A stretch of DNA of 31,361 nt from UBA11524 sp964391995 (GTDB lineage: Bacteria > Bacillota > Clostridia > Christensenellales > Aristaeellaceae). The stretch spans positions 1-31,361 of the forward strand of contig CAYMOM010000011.1 in the NCBI GenBank assembly GCA_964391995.1. Reading direction: 5' to 3'. The position numbers were made by a program, and so were the translations under genes. Under the pieces are notes generated by a model, which did no database searches, was not told the DNA's origin, and saw only the letters and a list, made by a program, of their open reading frames with translations. Shown here one piece after another: positions 8,834 through 15,977 of this stretch (within the stretch, counting starts at the first letter, position 1; the number at the start of each line of letters is the position of its first letter).

Positions 8834-10090
8834 TCAATCAGCGGAACGTTCCGTCTTGTACCATTTAACTTCTGTGCGGGTCAGGTGCTGCTTCAGGGAC
8901 ATCCAGGCGGCCCGGAGCACCACCACCACCCACAGCTTGGCATAGGTGAAAAGCATCAGCAGCACCAGGAAGGCGGACTGGATGTTGAACTCGTTTTTCT
9001 CCAGGGCCAGGGTGAGCATCACATTGCACTCGAACAGGGCGCAGGCCAGCACCCACACCATGGTGGAAAGACCGCCCAGGGACACATGGGCATATCCCAG
9101 AACGCCCAGAATGAAAATGGAATCCGAGCATACCAGGGCGGTGGCCATCAGCACATACACCAGGGTGTAGTACAGCACGTCCAGCCGCATTTTCCCGGCA
9201 TCCGGGTCGAAAACGTACTTAAAGTTGTTCACCAGCACATACAGGTTGCCCATGGCCCAGCGGGTGCGCTGCTTCAGCCATATGTCCAGGCGGAAAGGCT
9301 CCTGTTCCCAGGTGACGGCGGCGGGAATCTGCCGTATCTTGTACCCCATGCGGTAAATGCGGAAGCTGATCTCCGTATCCTCGGACAGCGCCTGGGGGTC
9401 CCATCCGCCGATCTTCTCGATAATGTGGCGGTGGATGACGAAGTTGGTGCCGGGAATGGTGCACAGCCCGAAGTAGAACCACCTGCCGGCCTGGTTCATG
9501 CACTGGTGGGCCAGGGTTTCGATGTTGACGAAACGGGTCAGCAGGGAGGCATTGCGGTTCCGGGTGCGGAATTTGCCAATCACCGCGCCCAGGCTCTCGT
9601 CTGCCATCAGGTTTTCCACCAGGATGCGCAGGGCGCCGGGCTCGGGGGTGTTGTCCGCATCGTAAATGGCAAGCACCGTCCCCTTCGCCACGGAAAAGCC
9701 GATGTTCAGCGCGTTGGACTTACCCTTGCCGCCCAGCTGGTTGTCCGTATTGACCACGATGAGGCGCTTGGAGGGATACTGGGCCTGCACCTGGGCCAGC
9801 TTTTCGGCGGTATTGTCGGTGGAGTTATCGTTGATGACAATAACCTCGTACCTGTCCTGGGGATAGTCGAAATTCAGCAGAGCGCGAACGGTGCGCTGGA
9901 TGACGGCGCTTTCGTTGTGGGCGGGCACCATCACGCTGACGAAGGGGTATTCCTCCAGGGGCACATGGGGATCCTGCCGTCCCATCTTATAATAGTAGAA
10001 GAAGCCGCCCACGGAAAGGAACACGTTGATGGCCATCAGGCCCCAGATGGCGATCATGGAAAACAGCGTCAGGTAATCCAGCAGGCTCAT
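8834..10090 (-). CDS. Family 2 processive glycosyltransferase (BcsA/YdaM-like)
   Basis: A 418-residue enzyme with one N-terminal membrane helix (about 10-33), a GT2 catalytic domain and C-terminal helices. Catalytic landmarks are complete: VPAHNES (55-61), INDNSTDNT (86-94), the nucleotide-sugar/metal DAD at 144-146, SEDTE (237-241, general-base region) and QRTRW at 274-278, the QxxRW motif of processive polymerases. No PilZ domain is present, unlike cellulose synthase BcsA, so c-di-GMP control must come from another protein, most likely the degenerate GGDEF protein encoded two genes upstream. The gene overlaps the DUF2334 gene by ATGA (4 bases), with AAAGGAGATG ahead of the start. The sugar polymerised cannot be read from the sequence; the homologous Listeria Pss system makes a ManNAc-based polymer. 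Confidence 0.95.
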   Translation of the reverse strand: MSLLDYLTLFSMIAIWGLMAINVFLSVGGFFYYYKMGRQDPHVPLEEYPFVSVMVPAHNESAVIQRTVRALLNFDYPQDRYEVIVINDNSTDNTAEKLAQVQAQYPSKRLIVVNTDNQLGGKGKSNALNIGFSVAKGTVLAIYDADNTPEPGALRILVENLMADESLGAVIGKFRTRNRNASLLTRFVNIETLAHQCMNQAGRWFYFGLCTIPGTNFVIHRHIIEKIGGWDPQALSEDTEISFRIYRMGYKIRQIPAAVTWEQEPFRLDIWLKQRTRWAMGNLYVLVNNFKYVFDPDAGKMRLDVLYYTLVYVLMATALVCSDSIFILGVLGYAHVSLGGLSTMVWVLACALFECNVMLTLALEKNEFNIQSAFLVLLMLFTYAKLWVVVVLRAAWMSLKQHLTRTEVKWYKTERSAD

Positions 10091-11625
10091 GACGGCATCT
10101 CCTTTCTGCGGGATTGCTTGCGGCTTTCCTTTCTGCCCAGCAGAAGCTCCTGGCGCATGCTGCGCCTGGCCAGCAGGATGGACAGGATGAAGAAGGTACA
10201 GGCCACCAGCACGAAGATCATAATCAGGTGGTTGCCGCTTTCAATCTGCTCGGTCAGGTTCTGCACAAAGCCGCGGTCGTAGCGGTAATCCTCGGGGTAG
10301 GTAAAGGGCTGGTAAATGGTTTGCACCGGCTTGCCATTGAAGGTGATGCCGGTTTCCGGGGCCTGATGCAGGTAATCGCTGCCGATATAAACGGAGTTTT
10401 CCATATCCCGCAGGCTTTTCAGCGTCCGGCGTGAGCTTTTGATGCGCTGCACCTGCTGGCGGAGGGTTTCCACATCCTGGTTGATGTCCAGGTAAATGGC
10501 CTGGGCGTAGGCATCGGTGTAGGAAAGGGCATCGGAACGGGCCTGGGCAATCAGCTGGTGACCGTCCTTCCAGGCCAGGTTGATGGACAGCGGCTGACCA
10601 TAGACAGGCTCATCGCTGGAAAAGAGGAACACCGTGCGGAAACCGCCAAGAATGCTCAGGCCCTTTTCGCTTTGCAACCAGACCTCCGGCGCCTCAATGG
10701 CCAGGGGGTATACGCCGTATTGGGTGTAGGCCTGATAGGCGATCTCCATATGTTCCTGGATGTCCTCTGCCTCGGTGTTCAGCAGGGTGACCCGCGGCGC
10801 GTGGAGAATGATGCCGGCACCCCGGCTCTGGGCATAGGTCAGGAATTCGCAGAAGCGCTTCATGGCCGGGTATTCCGCGTTGCTGTACAGGGGCATCACC
10901 GTCAGCGCATAGGGGATGGACTCCTCCTCCAGCATGTCGGTAATCTCCAGCAGCCGGGCGGGATCGTCAAAGGGGTACACCTTGTCCAGCACCAGGTATT
11001 GGCCATAGCTGATGGGTGCGTTTTCATAGGGCCAGGCCCACAGCTGCAGGCAGGAGGAAAGGTAGGTGCACATGCTGGCGGAGGCAGGATCGAAATACGC
11101 CAGGTGGGTGATGTTTTCCACGGTGCTGCACAGGGGATAGGCCGTGGCGCCCACAAACAGCGTGCCGCCCAGGGAGTCGCCGGTGCGCTGCATCAGGGTG
11201 ACGGAGGTATCGGAAAGCAGCACATCGTTGTTCTGGCGGGATTCGGTTTCCGTGCGGAGCACCAGGGTGCCCTCAAGCTCCCGGGTGCGGGTCAGCTGGG
11301 AAAGGCCGCCGCTGCCAACCACAAATACGGGCAGTCCGCTGCGGCGCAGGGCCAGTGCGCTTTCCTGGGGGAGGGAAACGCCCTTGTCCACGCAGAGGAT
11401 AATCCGCTGGCAATCCGTCAGGTCAACGGGGGCGGAAACATCCTGAAAGCGGCAGTTCCAGTTGCCATACAGCGCCAGGCGGCGCAGCTCCTCCATGGCC
11501 CGGGAGGAGCTGCCTCCGCTGCCCTCGCTGGAGATGAAGAGGATGTGCGTGTCCTTTGCCTGAGCGGGCAGGCAGCAGGGGAGCAGGCAAAGGAGAAGCA
11601 CCAGGGCGGTGAAACGCTTAAACAT
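10087..11625 (-). CDS. DUF2334 / YdaL-like extracytoplasmic protein of exopolysaccharide operon
   Basis: A 512-residue protein with a signal peptide (likely cleavage after AQA, residue 23), an extracytoplasmic body and a C-terminal membrane helix (about 466-487) with a strongly basic tail. The stretch around 209-250 (YLVLDKVYPFDDPARLLEI and IPYALTVMPLY) matches the deacetylase-like DUF2334 fold found in YdaL. The expected DD metal-binding pair is Asp214-Lys215 here. The later His motif keeps only His275 (HAPRV) rather than HxxxH, so activity may be lost or altered. The start is taken at ATG 11625 because the signal peptide begins there; an upstream ATG exists in frame but would add a non-homologous leader. 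It overlaps the GGDEF-like gene by 8 bases and has only a weak ribosome site, suggesting translational coupling. Confidence 0.82.
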   Translation of the reverse strand: MFKRFTALVLLLCLLPCCLPAQAKDTHILFISSEGSGGSSSRAMEELRRLALYGNWNCRFQDVSAPVDLTDCQRIILCVDKGVSLPQESALALRRSGLPVFVVGSGGLSQLTRTRELEGTLVLRTETESRQNNDVLLSDTSVTLMQRTGDSLGGTLFVGATAYPLCSTVENITHLAYFDPASASMCTYLSSCLQLWAWPYENAPISYGQYLVLDKVYPFDDPARLLEITDMLEEESIPYALTVMPLYSNAEYPAMKRFCEFLTYAQSRGAGIILHAPRVTLLNTEAEDIQEHMEIAYQAYTQYGVYPLAIEAPEVWLQSEKGLSILGGFRTVFLFSSDEPVYGQPLSINLAWKDGHQLIAQARSDALSYTDAYAQAIYLDINQDVETLRQQVQRIKSSRRTLKSLRDMENSVYIGSDYLHQAPETGITFNGKPVQTIYQPFTYPEDYRYDRGFVQNLTEQIESGNHLIMIFVLVACTFFILSILLARRSMRQELLLGRKESRKQSRRKEMPS

Positions 11626-12481
11626 CGTACACCAGCTCGCTCTCCACAGCCTTTTTGAAGCTGACCATGTCGCCCTTGTAGGCTTCGTCATCGTATTCCC
11701 TGGCGGCATAGCGCATGCCCAGCTTGGTGCCCCGGGCCAGGATGCCGCCCATGTTATCCTCCTGAATGGATTTGTTGATGCGGGCACGGACAATGCTGCT
11801 GCCATCCACCGTGGTGGTAAGCAGAACGGCCATGGTGCCATGCTCGTCAATGCAGTAGACCCTGTCCTCCACGCGGACGTTGTTGGTCACATCATCGGTC
11901 AGGTGTTTGCGCAGCTCCAGGTATTGATCCCGGGAGAGCATGCTGCGCAGCTCGCTTTCGTAGCGCATCTGAACGATCATCAGCGTAAGGGGCATGCTGT
12001 TGCGCTTGCTGTAGTGCACCATCATCTGCATATCCCTGTACAGGGCGCGCAGGTTGTACAGGCCGGAGGTTTCGTCAATCAGCACCAGATCCTCCACCTG
12101 GCGGCGCAGCATCATGTTTTCCATGTTCACCTTGCGGGTGCTGTGCTCGTACATGAGGGCAATGCCAACGCCCATCAGGGGAATGGGGATAACGACATAA
12201 TCAAGCAGGAAAAGGGCGGCACCGCTTTCGTAGAAGGAATACATTTTCCATGCCACCCACACGCAGGTGACGGTTCCGCCCAGGGTCAGGCCGGTGGTGC
12301 GCCGGCCCATATAGGTGACCAGCACAGCCGCATCGGAAAAGAAGAAAAGCACCAGATAGGAGGTGATGGCGTCCTTTTGGGCAAAGGCCAGGGTTATGGC
12401 CTGCAGAAATGCCCACAGGAGCAAAAGCAGCAGGGATATATCGCGGTTGATGTAGGTACCATTGCGTTGGTCTTTCATCAT
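11618..12481 (-). CDS. Membrane-anchored degenerate GGDEF protein, predicted c-di-GMP receptor (YdaK/PssE-like)
   Basis: A 287-residue protein with about four membrane helices (roughly 14-112) and a C-terminal GGDEF-fold domain (about 130-287). The domain is recognised by DETSGLYNLRAL (136-147), the usual DxLTGLxNRR start of the fold. The active-site GGDEF is replaced by DEHGT (212-216), so cyclase activity is not expected. The inhibitory-site motif RxxD is intact as RVED (203-206), exactly five residues before the former GGDEF, as in c-di-GMP-binding cyclases. This is the same pattern known for B. subtilis YdaK and Listeria PssE, which bind c-di-GMP and switch on exopolysaccharide synthesis. 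The start is the first of two ATGs behind GAGGAG, which lies inside the last codons of the upstream gene. Confidence 0.92.
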   Translation of the reverse strand: MMKDQRNGTYINRDISLLLLLLWAFLQAITLAFAQKDAITSYLVLFFFSDAAVLVTYMGRRTTGLTLGGTVTCVWVAWKMYSFYESGAALFLLDYVVIPIPLMGVGIALMYEHSTRKVNMENMMLRRQVEDLVLIDETSGLYNLRALYRDMQMMVHYSKRNSMPLTLMIVQMRYESELRSMLSRDQYLELRKHLTDDVTNNVRVEDRVYCIDEHGTMAVLLTTTVDGSSIVRARINKSIQEDNMGGILARGTKLGMRYAAREYDDEAYKGDMVSFKKAVESELVYDV

Positions 12482-12484
12482 CCA

Positions 12485-14014
12485 TCACTCCTCGTCAATA
12501 TCGATAATCTTCGTTTTGTGCAGTGCCTCGGACAGGAAGAGCACGAACATCATGTCAATAAACAAGCTCATCAGAAAGCTCTGGCGCAGAAGCAGGCTGT
12601 CGCCGGACATGATGAGCAGCGTCATCATTTGCAGAACGGAGAACAGGCACAGAAACACGCACAGGATGGTGAAGGTGTTTTCCGCCTCGCCCTCGGGGGT
12701 TTCGCTGGACTTGCCCCGGCGGAAGATCAGGAAGGCCACAGCCAGCAGCACCACAAGGCCGGCGGTTCGGGGTGCGCTTTGCTCCTTAAAGGTGGACCAG
12801 ACGGATACCAGCAGCGCCTTGGCCCGGGGAAGCATGCCTGTGCTTTGCTCGTAGTTGCCGCTGTAGTCCGACCGGGTGACAAAGCTGCTGCTGACCCCCA
12901 CATCGAACAGGCTGACCAGATCCAGCGGGTGCGTCAGGTAATACATCAGTACATCCGAGGTGGTGTATTTGTCAAGGAACCCTTCATCCAGCACGCCGGA
13001 ATCCACATCTGCCACGGGAAAGCTCTGCTCGGCATAGGTTTCCGTCAGCACGCTGTAGCGCGGCTCGACGCCGAAGAAGGCCAGCGCGTCCTCCGGGTCG
13101 GCGGCCTGGAACAGCACGCCGCGGGTCAGCTGGTTGTACTTTTCCTGGCGGGTCTGCTGGCCGGTCATGCGGCCAACGCCCACCACCCCTGCAAAGCACA
13201 GCACCAGCGCCGAAAAGATGTAGGCAATCCGGTGGAGGGAATCGGTTTTGCGGCGCAGCAGCACCCAGTACATGGCGGAAAGCATCAGCACGGCGGCGGA
13301 GCAGTAGATGTTGACGGATATCAGCAGTACAGCAGCCGGCAGCATGCACAGGTGGCTGAGCCAGCCGTCCTTCCGCCAGGGAATAAGAAAAACGGCATCC
13401 GCCAGAACGATGTAGAGGATCAGCTCCCACGGCTGTGTATAAAAGGAAGCGAACCGCACAACAATGGTGGTATCGCCAAAGACCAGGGCGGAGAAAACCG
13501 CCAGCACCAGTCCCTCGGAATAGAGCTGCACCCGGGAGAGCACGCCGCACAGCAGCGGATAAAGAACTGCCAGGTACAGCACGGTGTAAATGGCGGCCAG
13601 GCAACGGATGTCAAACAGGCCATCCTGCCCGGTCAGCAGTGCATCCAGGCCCATGGCCAGCTGGATGGTGCCCTTCAGCAGCGCCGGTGTGGTGCCCGGG
13701 GCAGCGATGCCGGGGGTCAGGCGGTAGGTTCGCTCGTAGTAGCTGAAATAGGCTGTATCGTCATCGGCATTCAGCCGGCTCAGGCCCACATCGGCCATCA
13801 CGCTGTCCAGGCTGCCATCGTTGGACAGGCCCAGGTATGGCGGAACAAACAGGGTGATGACCATGGTGCCGGCAATAACCAGCAGGGTGAGCAGCGCCAG
13901 CCGCTGGGGACGATAGCGCTTGCGCATGCGGCGGTCAAAGGAGCGAACCTTTCCCCGCAGGGCGTGGAAGCCACGCTTGAGGGCATCCAGCACGCGCATG
14001 AGAAACCGAAGCAT
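12485..14014 (-). CDS. Polytopic membrane protein of exopolysaccharide operon, single-module relative of the gene at 1-2384
   Basis: A 509-residue, strongly hydrophobic protein with a short basic N-terminus, roughly ten membrane helices and a large extracytoplasmic loop between about residues 265 and 390. The first external loop carries acidic residues (NDGSLDSVM and LNADDDTAYF). The loop motif GVLFQAADPEDALAFFGVE and a downstream HPLDLVSL resemble two segments of the protein encoded at 1-2384. I do not recognise a named family; a GT-C like transferase or flippase role is possible but unproved. The start is ATG 14014, behind AAAGGAGG with a 12-base gap. The longer in-frame extension to 14386 lies inside the preceding gene and is rejected. 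The gap to the next gene is 3 bases. Confidence 0.8.
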   Translation of the reverse strand: MLRFLMRVLDALKRGFHALRGKVRSFDRRMRKRYRPQRLALLTLLVIAGTMVITLFVPPYLGLSNDGSLDSVMADVGLSRLNADDDTAYFSYYERTYRLTPGIAAPGTTPALLKGTIQLAMGLDALLTGQDGLFDIRCLAAIYTVLYLAVLYPLLCGVLSRVQLYSEGLVLAVFSALVFGDTTIVVRFASFYTQPWELILYIVLADAVFLIPWRKDGWLSHLCMLPAAVLLISVNIYCSAAVLMLSAMYWVLLRRKTDSLHRIAYIFSALVLCFAGVVGVGRMTGQQTRQEKYNQLTRGVLFQAADPEDALAFFGVEPRYSVLTETYAEQSFPVADVDSGVLDEGFLDKYTTSDVLMYYLTHPLDLVSLFDVGVSSSFVTRSDYSGNYEQSTGMLPRAKALLVSVWSTFKEQSAPRTAGLVVLLAVAFLIFRRGKSSETPEGEAENTFTILCVFLCLFSVLQMMTLLIMSGDSLLLRQSFLMSLFIDMMFVLFLSEALHKTKIIDIDEE

Positions 14015-14057
14015 CCTTGGGATATACCTCCTTTCCTTGCCGGAAACGGCGAAAGGC

Positions 14058-15647
14058 TTACCAGCCCAGCGACTGCCAGGCCAGCAGAGGCTCCAGAACA
14101 TCGAAGGTATAGAGAACTGCATCGCTGGCAGAGCCGTAGCCGCCAGCCATGGGCACCTCAAAACAGCGGGCCCGCTCCATGCGCTCAAGGGCCTTGAGGG
14201 CGATGTCCTCACGGCCGGCGGCTGTGCCAATCTGCACAAGCAGCGCATAGGTGGCGGTGGACTCCATCCGGTAGCCGGGGGTGACCAGGCCGTTTTCGCC
14301 ATAGGAGGCGTAGATGGGCCCGTCATCCAGGGCATTGGCCAGCCAGTCGAGGGTTTCGGGGAAGGCAACGCCTGCGCGCACGGCATTCAGCACAGCCACC
14401 ATGGCCTCGTTCATCTGCAGCTGGGTGCCGATGAAGGCGTCGGCATCGGCATCGTAAGCGGTGCGGTACAGGGGAAGGGACTGGCTCACCAGGCTATCCC
14501 GGCGGGACAGCAGCTGAACAGCCCTGTCGGCCACATCGCTCCAGCGGACGTCATAGGCAGCAGCTGCCTGCATGGCGGCGATGTCCATGTAGCACAGGGT
14601 GACCTTCATGGCGGTGGTGGCGCCATCCAGGCTGGAGAAATCCCGCAGAAGGCCATTGCGCACGCAGGCGGCATACAGGGCTTCTGCCCGGGCCGAAGCC
14701 GCCTCGGCATAGCCGCCCCAGCGGGCCTCCGCCAGGGCCAGCGCCTCTATGAGGCGCAGGTCATCCAGGCTGGCGTTGACCTGGGAAAGCTCACCATCCT
14801 GGCGCTGCCAGGCAGTCAGGTTCCCCTGGGTAAGCCCTGTACACACACCCTGCCACAGCTGGTCAAACAGGGGCTGATTGCCGGCGTTTACAGCCCAGAG
14901 CATCAGCAGCCCCTGGCTTTCGGAAAGCAGGGTATCCCCCGGCAGCAGCTGACCATCAACGGCGCGGCAGCTGGAGGGCACCAGGCCTGTGCCATCCTGC
15001 AGGGTGCGAAGCAGCGCGATGGTTTGGGCCTGGGGGTCTTCGGCATAGGCCAGCATGTTCAGCATGGTCTGAGCATCCGGCATGCGGGTGGTGGCGCACA
15101 TCAGCCGGCCTTGCTTGTCCAGCACCACCAGGGAAGGCACGCTGTGCAGCCCCAGTGCGTGGTAAAGCGCCGCATCGGGATCCATCCAGGTTTCCTCGTC
15201 CAGGCCGTACTGGGTCAGCACCTGCCGGGCAGCCTGGTAGGTATCCCCCTGAACGCCTTCCCGGCACACCAGCTGAAAGATGGCGCCTGCTTCCCGGGCA
15301 GCCTGGGCGGCCTGGGACAGACCCTGAGCCAGGTATTCCTTGCAATCGCTGCACCAACTGGACCAGAACAGCAGCACCACCGGCTTCCCCTGCAGGGAGG
15401 ACAGCGCGAGGTGTTGACCACGGGCATCGGTCAGAGTGCCATCCACCTGGTGAAACAGCTGCTCCCGGCCCGGCAGAAGATCCTCTGCGGTGAGAAGCGC
15501 AGACCCGGCAGTAGGGGAGGGTGCGGCTGCCGGCTGTTCGACAGGGGTGCACAGGAGCAGCCAGGCAATGTATCCCATGGCGAACAGCAGAAGGACAATC
15601 AGCACCAGAAGAATGCCAACCGCCACGGAATAGCCACGCCGGTGCAT
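14058..15647 (-). CDS. Thioredoxin-like domain fused to GH8-like glycoside hydrolase, first gene of exopolysaccharide operon
   Basis: A 529-residue membrane-anchored protein. One N-terminal helix (about 8-32) is followed by a TlpA/redoxin domain (about 60-205) with the redox motif WCSDC (98-102) and the expected cis-proline in SVPSLVV (169-175). A GH8-like (alpha/alpha)6 domain (about 225-529) completes the protein. In the GH8 part, SESQGLLMLWAV (242-253) matches the SEGQG block bearing the acid Glu (here Glu243). NASLDDLRLIEALALAEARW (291-310) matches the D-x-D/ADLxxAxALxxA block (Asp295/296). GH8 enzymes trim polymers in cellulose (BcsZ) and Pss/Yda operons; the thioredoxin domain is not part of those known proteins. 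The start ATG follows AAGGAGGG by 11 bases. Whether the hydrolase is active is uncertain because the family is divergent. Confidence 0.85.
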   Translation of the reverse strand: MHRRGYSVAVGILLVLIVLLLFAMGYIAWLLLCTPVEQPAAAPSPTAGSALLTAEDLLPGREQLFHQVDGTLTDARGQHLALSSLQGKPVVLLFWSSWCSDCKEYLAQGLSQAAQAAREAGAIFQLVCREGVQGDTYQAARQVLTQYGLDEETWMDPDAALYHALGLHSVPSLVVLDKQGRLMCATTRMPDAQTMLNMLAYAEDPQAQTIALLRTLQDGTGLVPSSCRAVDGQLLPGDTLLSESQGLLMLWAVNAGNQPLFDQLWQGVCTGLTQGNLTAWQRQDGELSQVNASLDDLRLIEALALAEARWGGYAEAASARAEALYAACVRNGLLRDFSSLDGATTAMKVTLCYMDIAAMQAAAAYDVRWSDVADRAVQLLSRRDSLVSQSLPLYRTAYDADADAFIGTQLQMNEAMVAVLNAVRAGVAFPETLDWLANALDDGPIYASYGENGLVTPGYRMESTATYALLVQIGTAAGREDIALKALERMERARCFEVPMAGGYGSASDAVLYTFDVLEPLLAWQSLGW

Positions 15648-15694
15648 GATCGATCGTCCCTCCTTCGGCAGGAAAACCCTATCCGCCAGCCTTG

Positions 15695-15723
15695 ATTATA
15701 CGACAATTCAACATCGAATGCAA
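15695..15723 (-). promoter_or_regulatory. SigA-type promoter of the exopolysaccharide operon
   Basis: Read on the minus strand, TTGCAT (15718-15723) and a perfect TATAAT (15695-15700) are separated by exactly 17 bases. The -10 box lies about 48 bases before the first start codon at 15647, giving a leader of about 40 bases with no room for a riboswitch. The -35 box is weak (3 of 6), which fits a regulated promoter. Confidence 0.75.
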
Positions 15724-15734
15724 CCTTGAATTGT
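15703..15734. promoter_or_regulatory. Perfect 9-bp inverted repeat bracketing the -35 box (candidate operator)
   Basis: ACAATTCAA (15703-15711) and TTGAATTGT (15726-15734) are exact reverse complements, separated by 14 bases. The -35 hexamer (15718-15723) sits within the gap and one arm lies in the promoter spacer. The arm centres are 23 bases apart, about two helical turns, as expected for a dimeric regulator. No regulator gene is visible in the window. Confidence 0.55.
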
Positions 15735-15960
15735 GTAGTAAATGTGGAAAAAAGGAGAAAGAAAAGGTAAAAAATATATTGAAAACAAATAGTAACAAGT
15801 GTTACATGGTGTAACTGTTGTTCAACACTGAAACGTGACGAAACGACAAGCAGAAAATAATGACTGAAATGTCAAAAAGAACATTCCGTAGAAAAAAGCA
15901 CCGGCGCCTTGCCTCTATTTCGTGCACATGATTGAAATCAAATTGTCCATCCTATCCAGA
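15735..15960. other. AT-rich divergent intergenic stretch with clustered short dyads
   Basis: No credible coding frame is seen. The sequence is clearly AT-richer than its surroundings. It contains GTAAC-aagt-GTTAC (15792-15805), a perfect GTTACA-tgg-TGTAAC dyad (15801-15815) and TGTTG-tt-CAACA (15816-15827), all within 36 bases. I could not find a convincing vegetative or SigF/SigG promoter for lonB here. AATAAT at 15856-15861 is a possible -10 box without a good -35 partner. Confidence 0.5.
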
Positions 15961-15977
15961 GAAATGGAGGGATGAAC

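Noticed and set aside
11609..14197. Long plus-strand open frame (862 codons) opposite the GGDEF-like and membrane protein genes
   Set aside because: Antisense to two coupled genes with good starts; product rich in His/Gln/Gly and without domain motifs.
15648..15690. c-di-GMP riboswitch in the exopolysaccharide leader
   Set aside because: The predicted leader is only about 40 bases, too short for a GEMM-type riboswitch.
15735..15977. SigF or SigG promoter for lonB
   Set aside because: No sequence pair matching the known consensus boxes at the right spacing was found, although LonB is forespore-expressed in B. subtilis.
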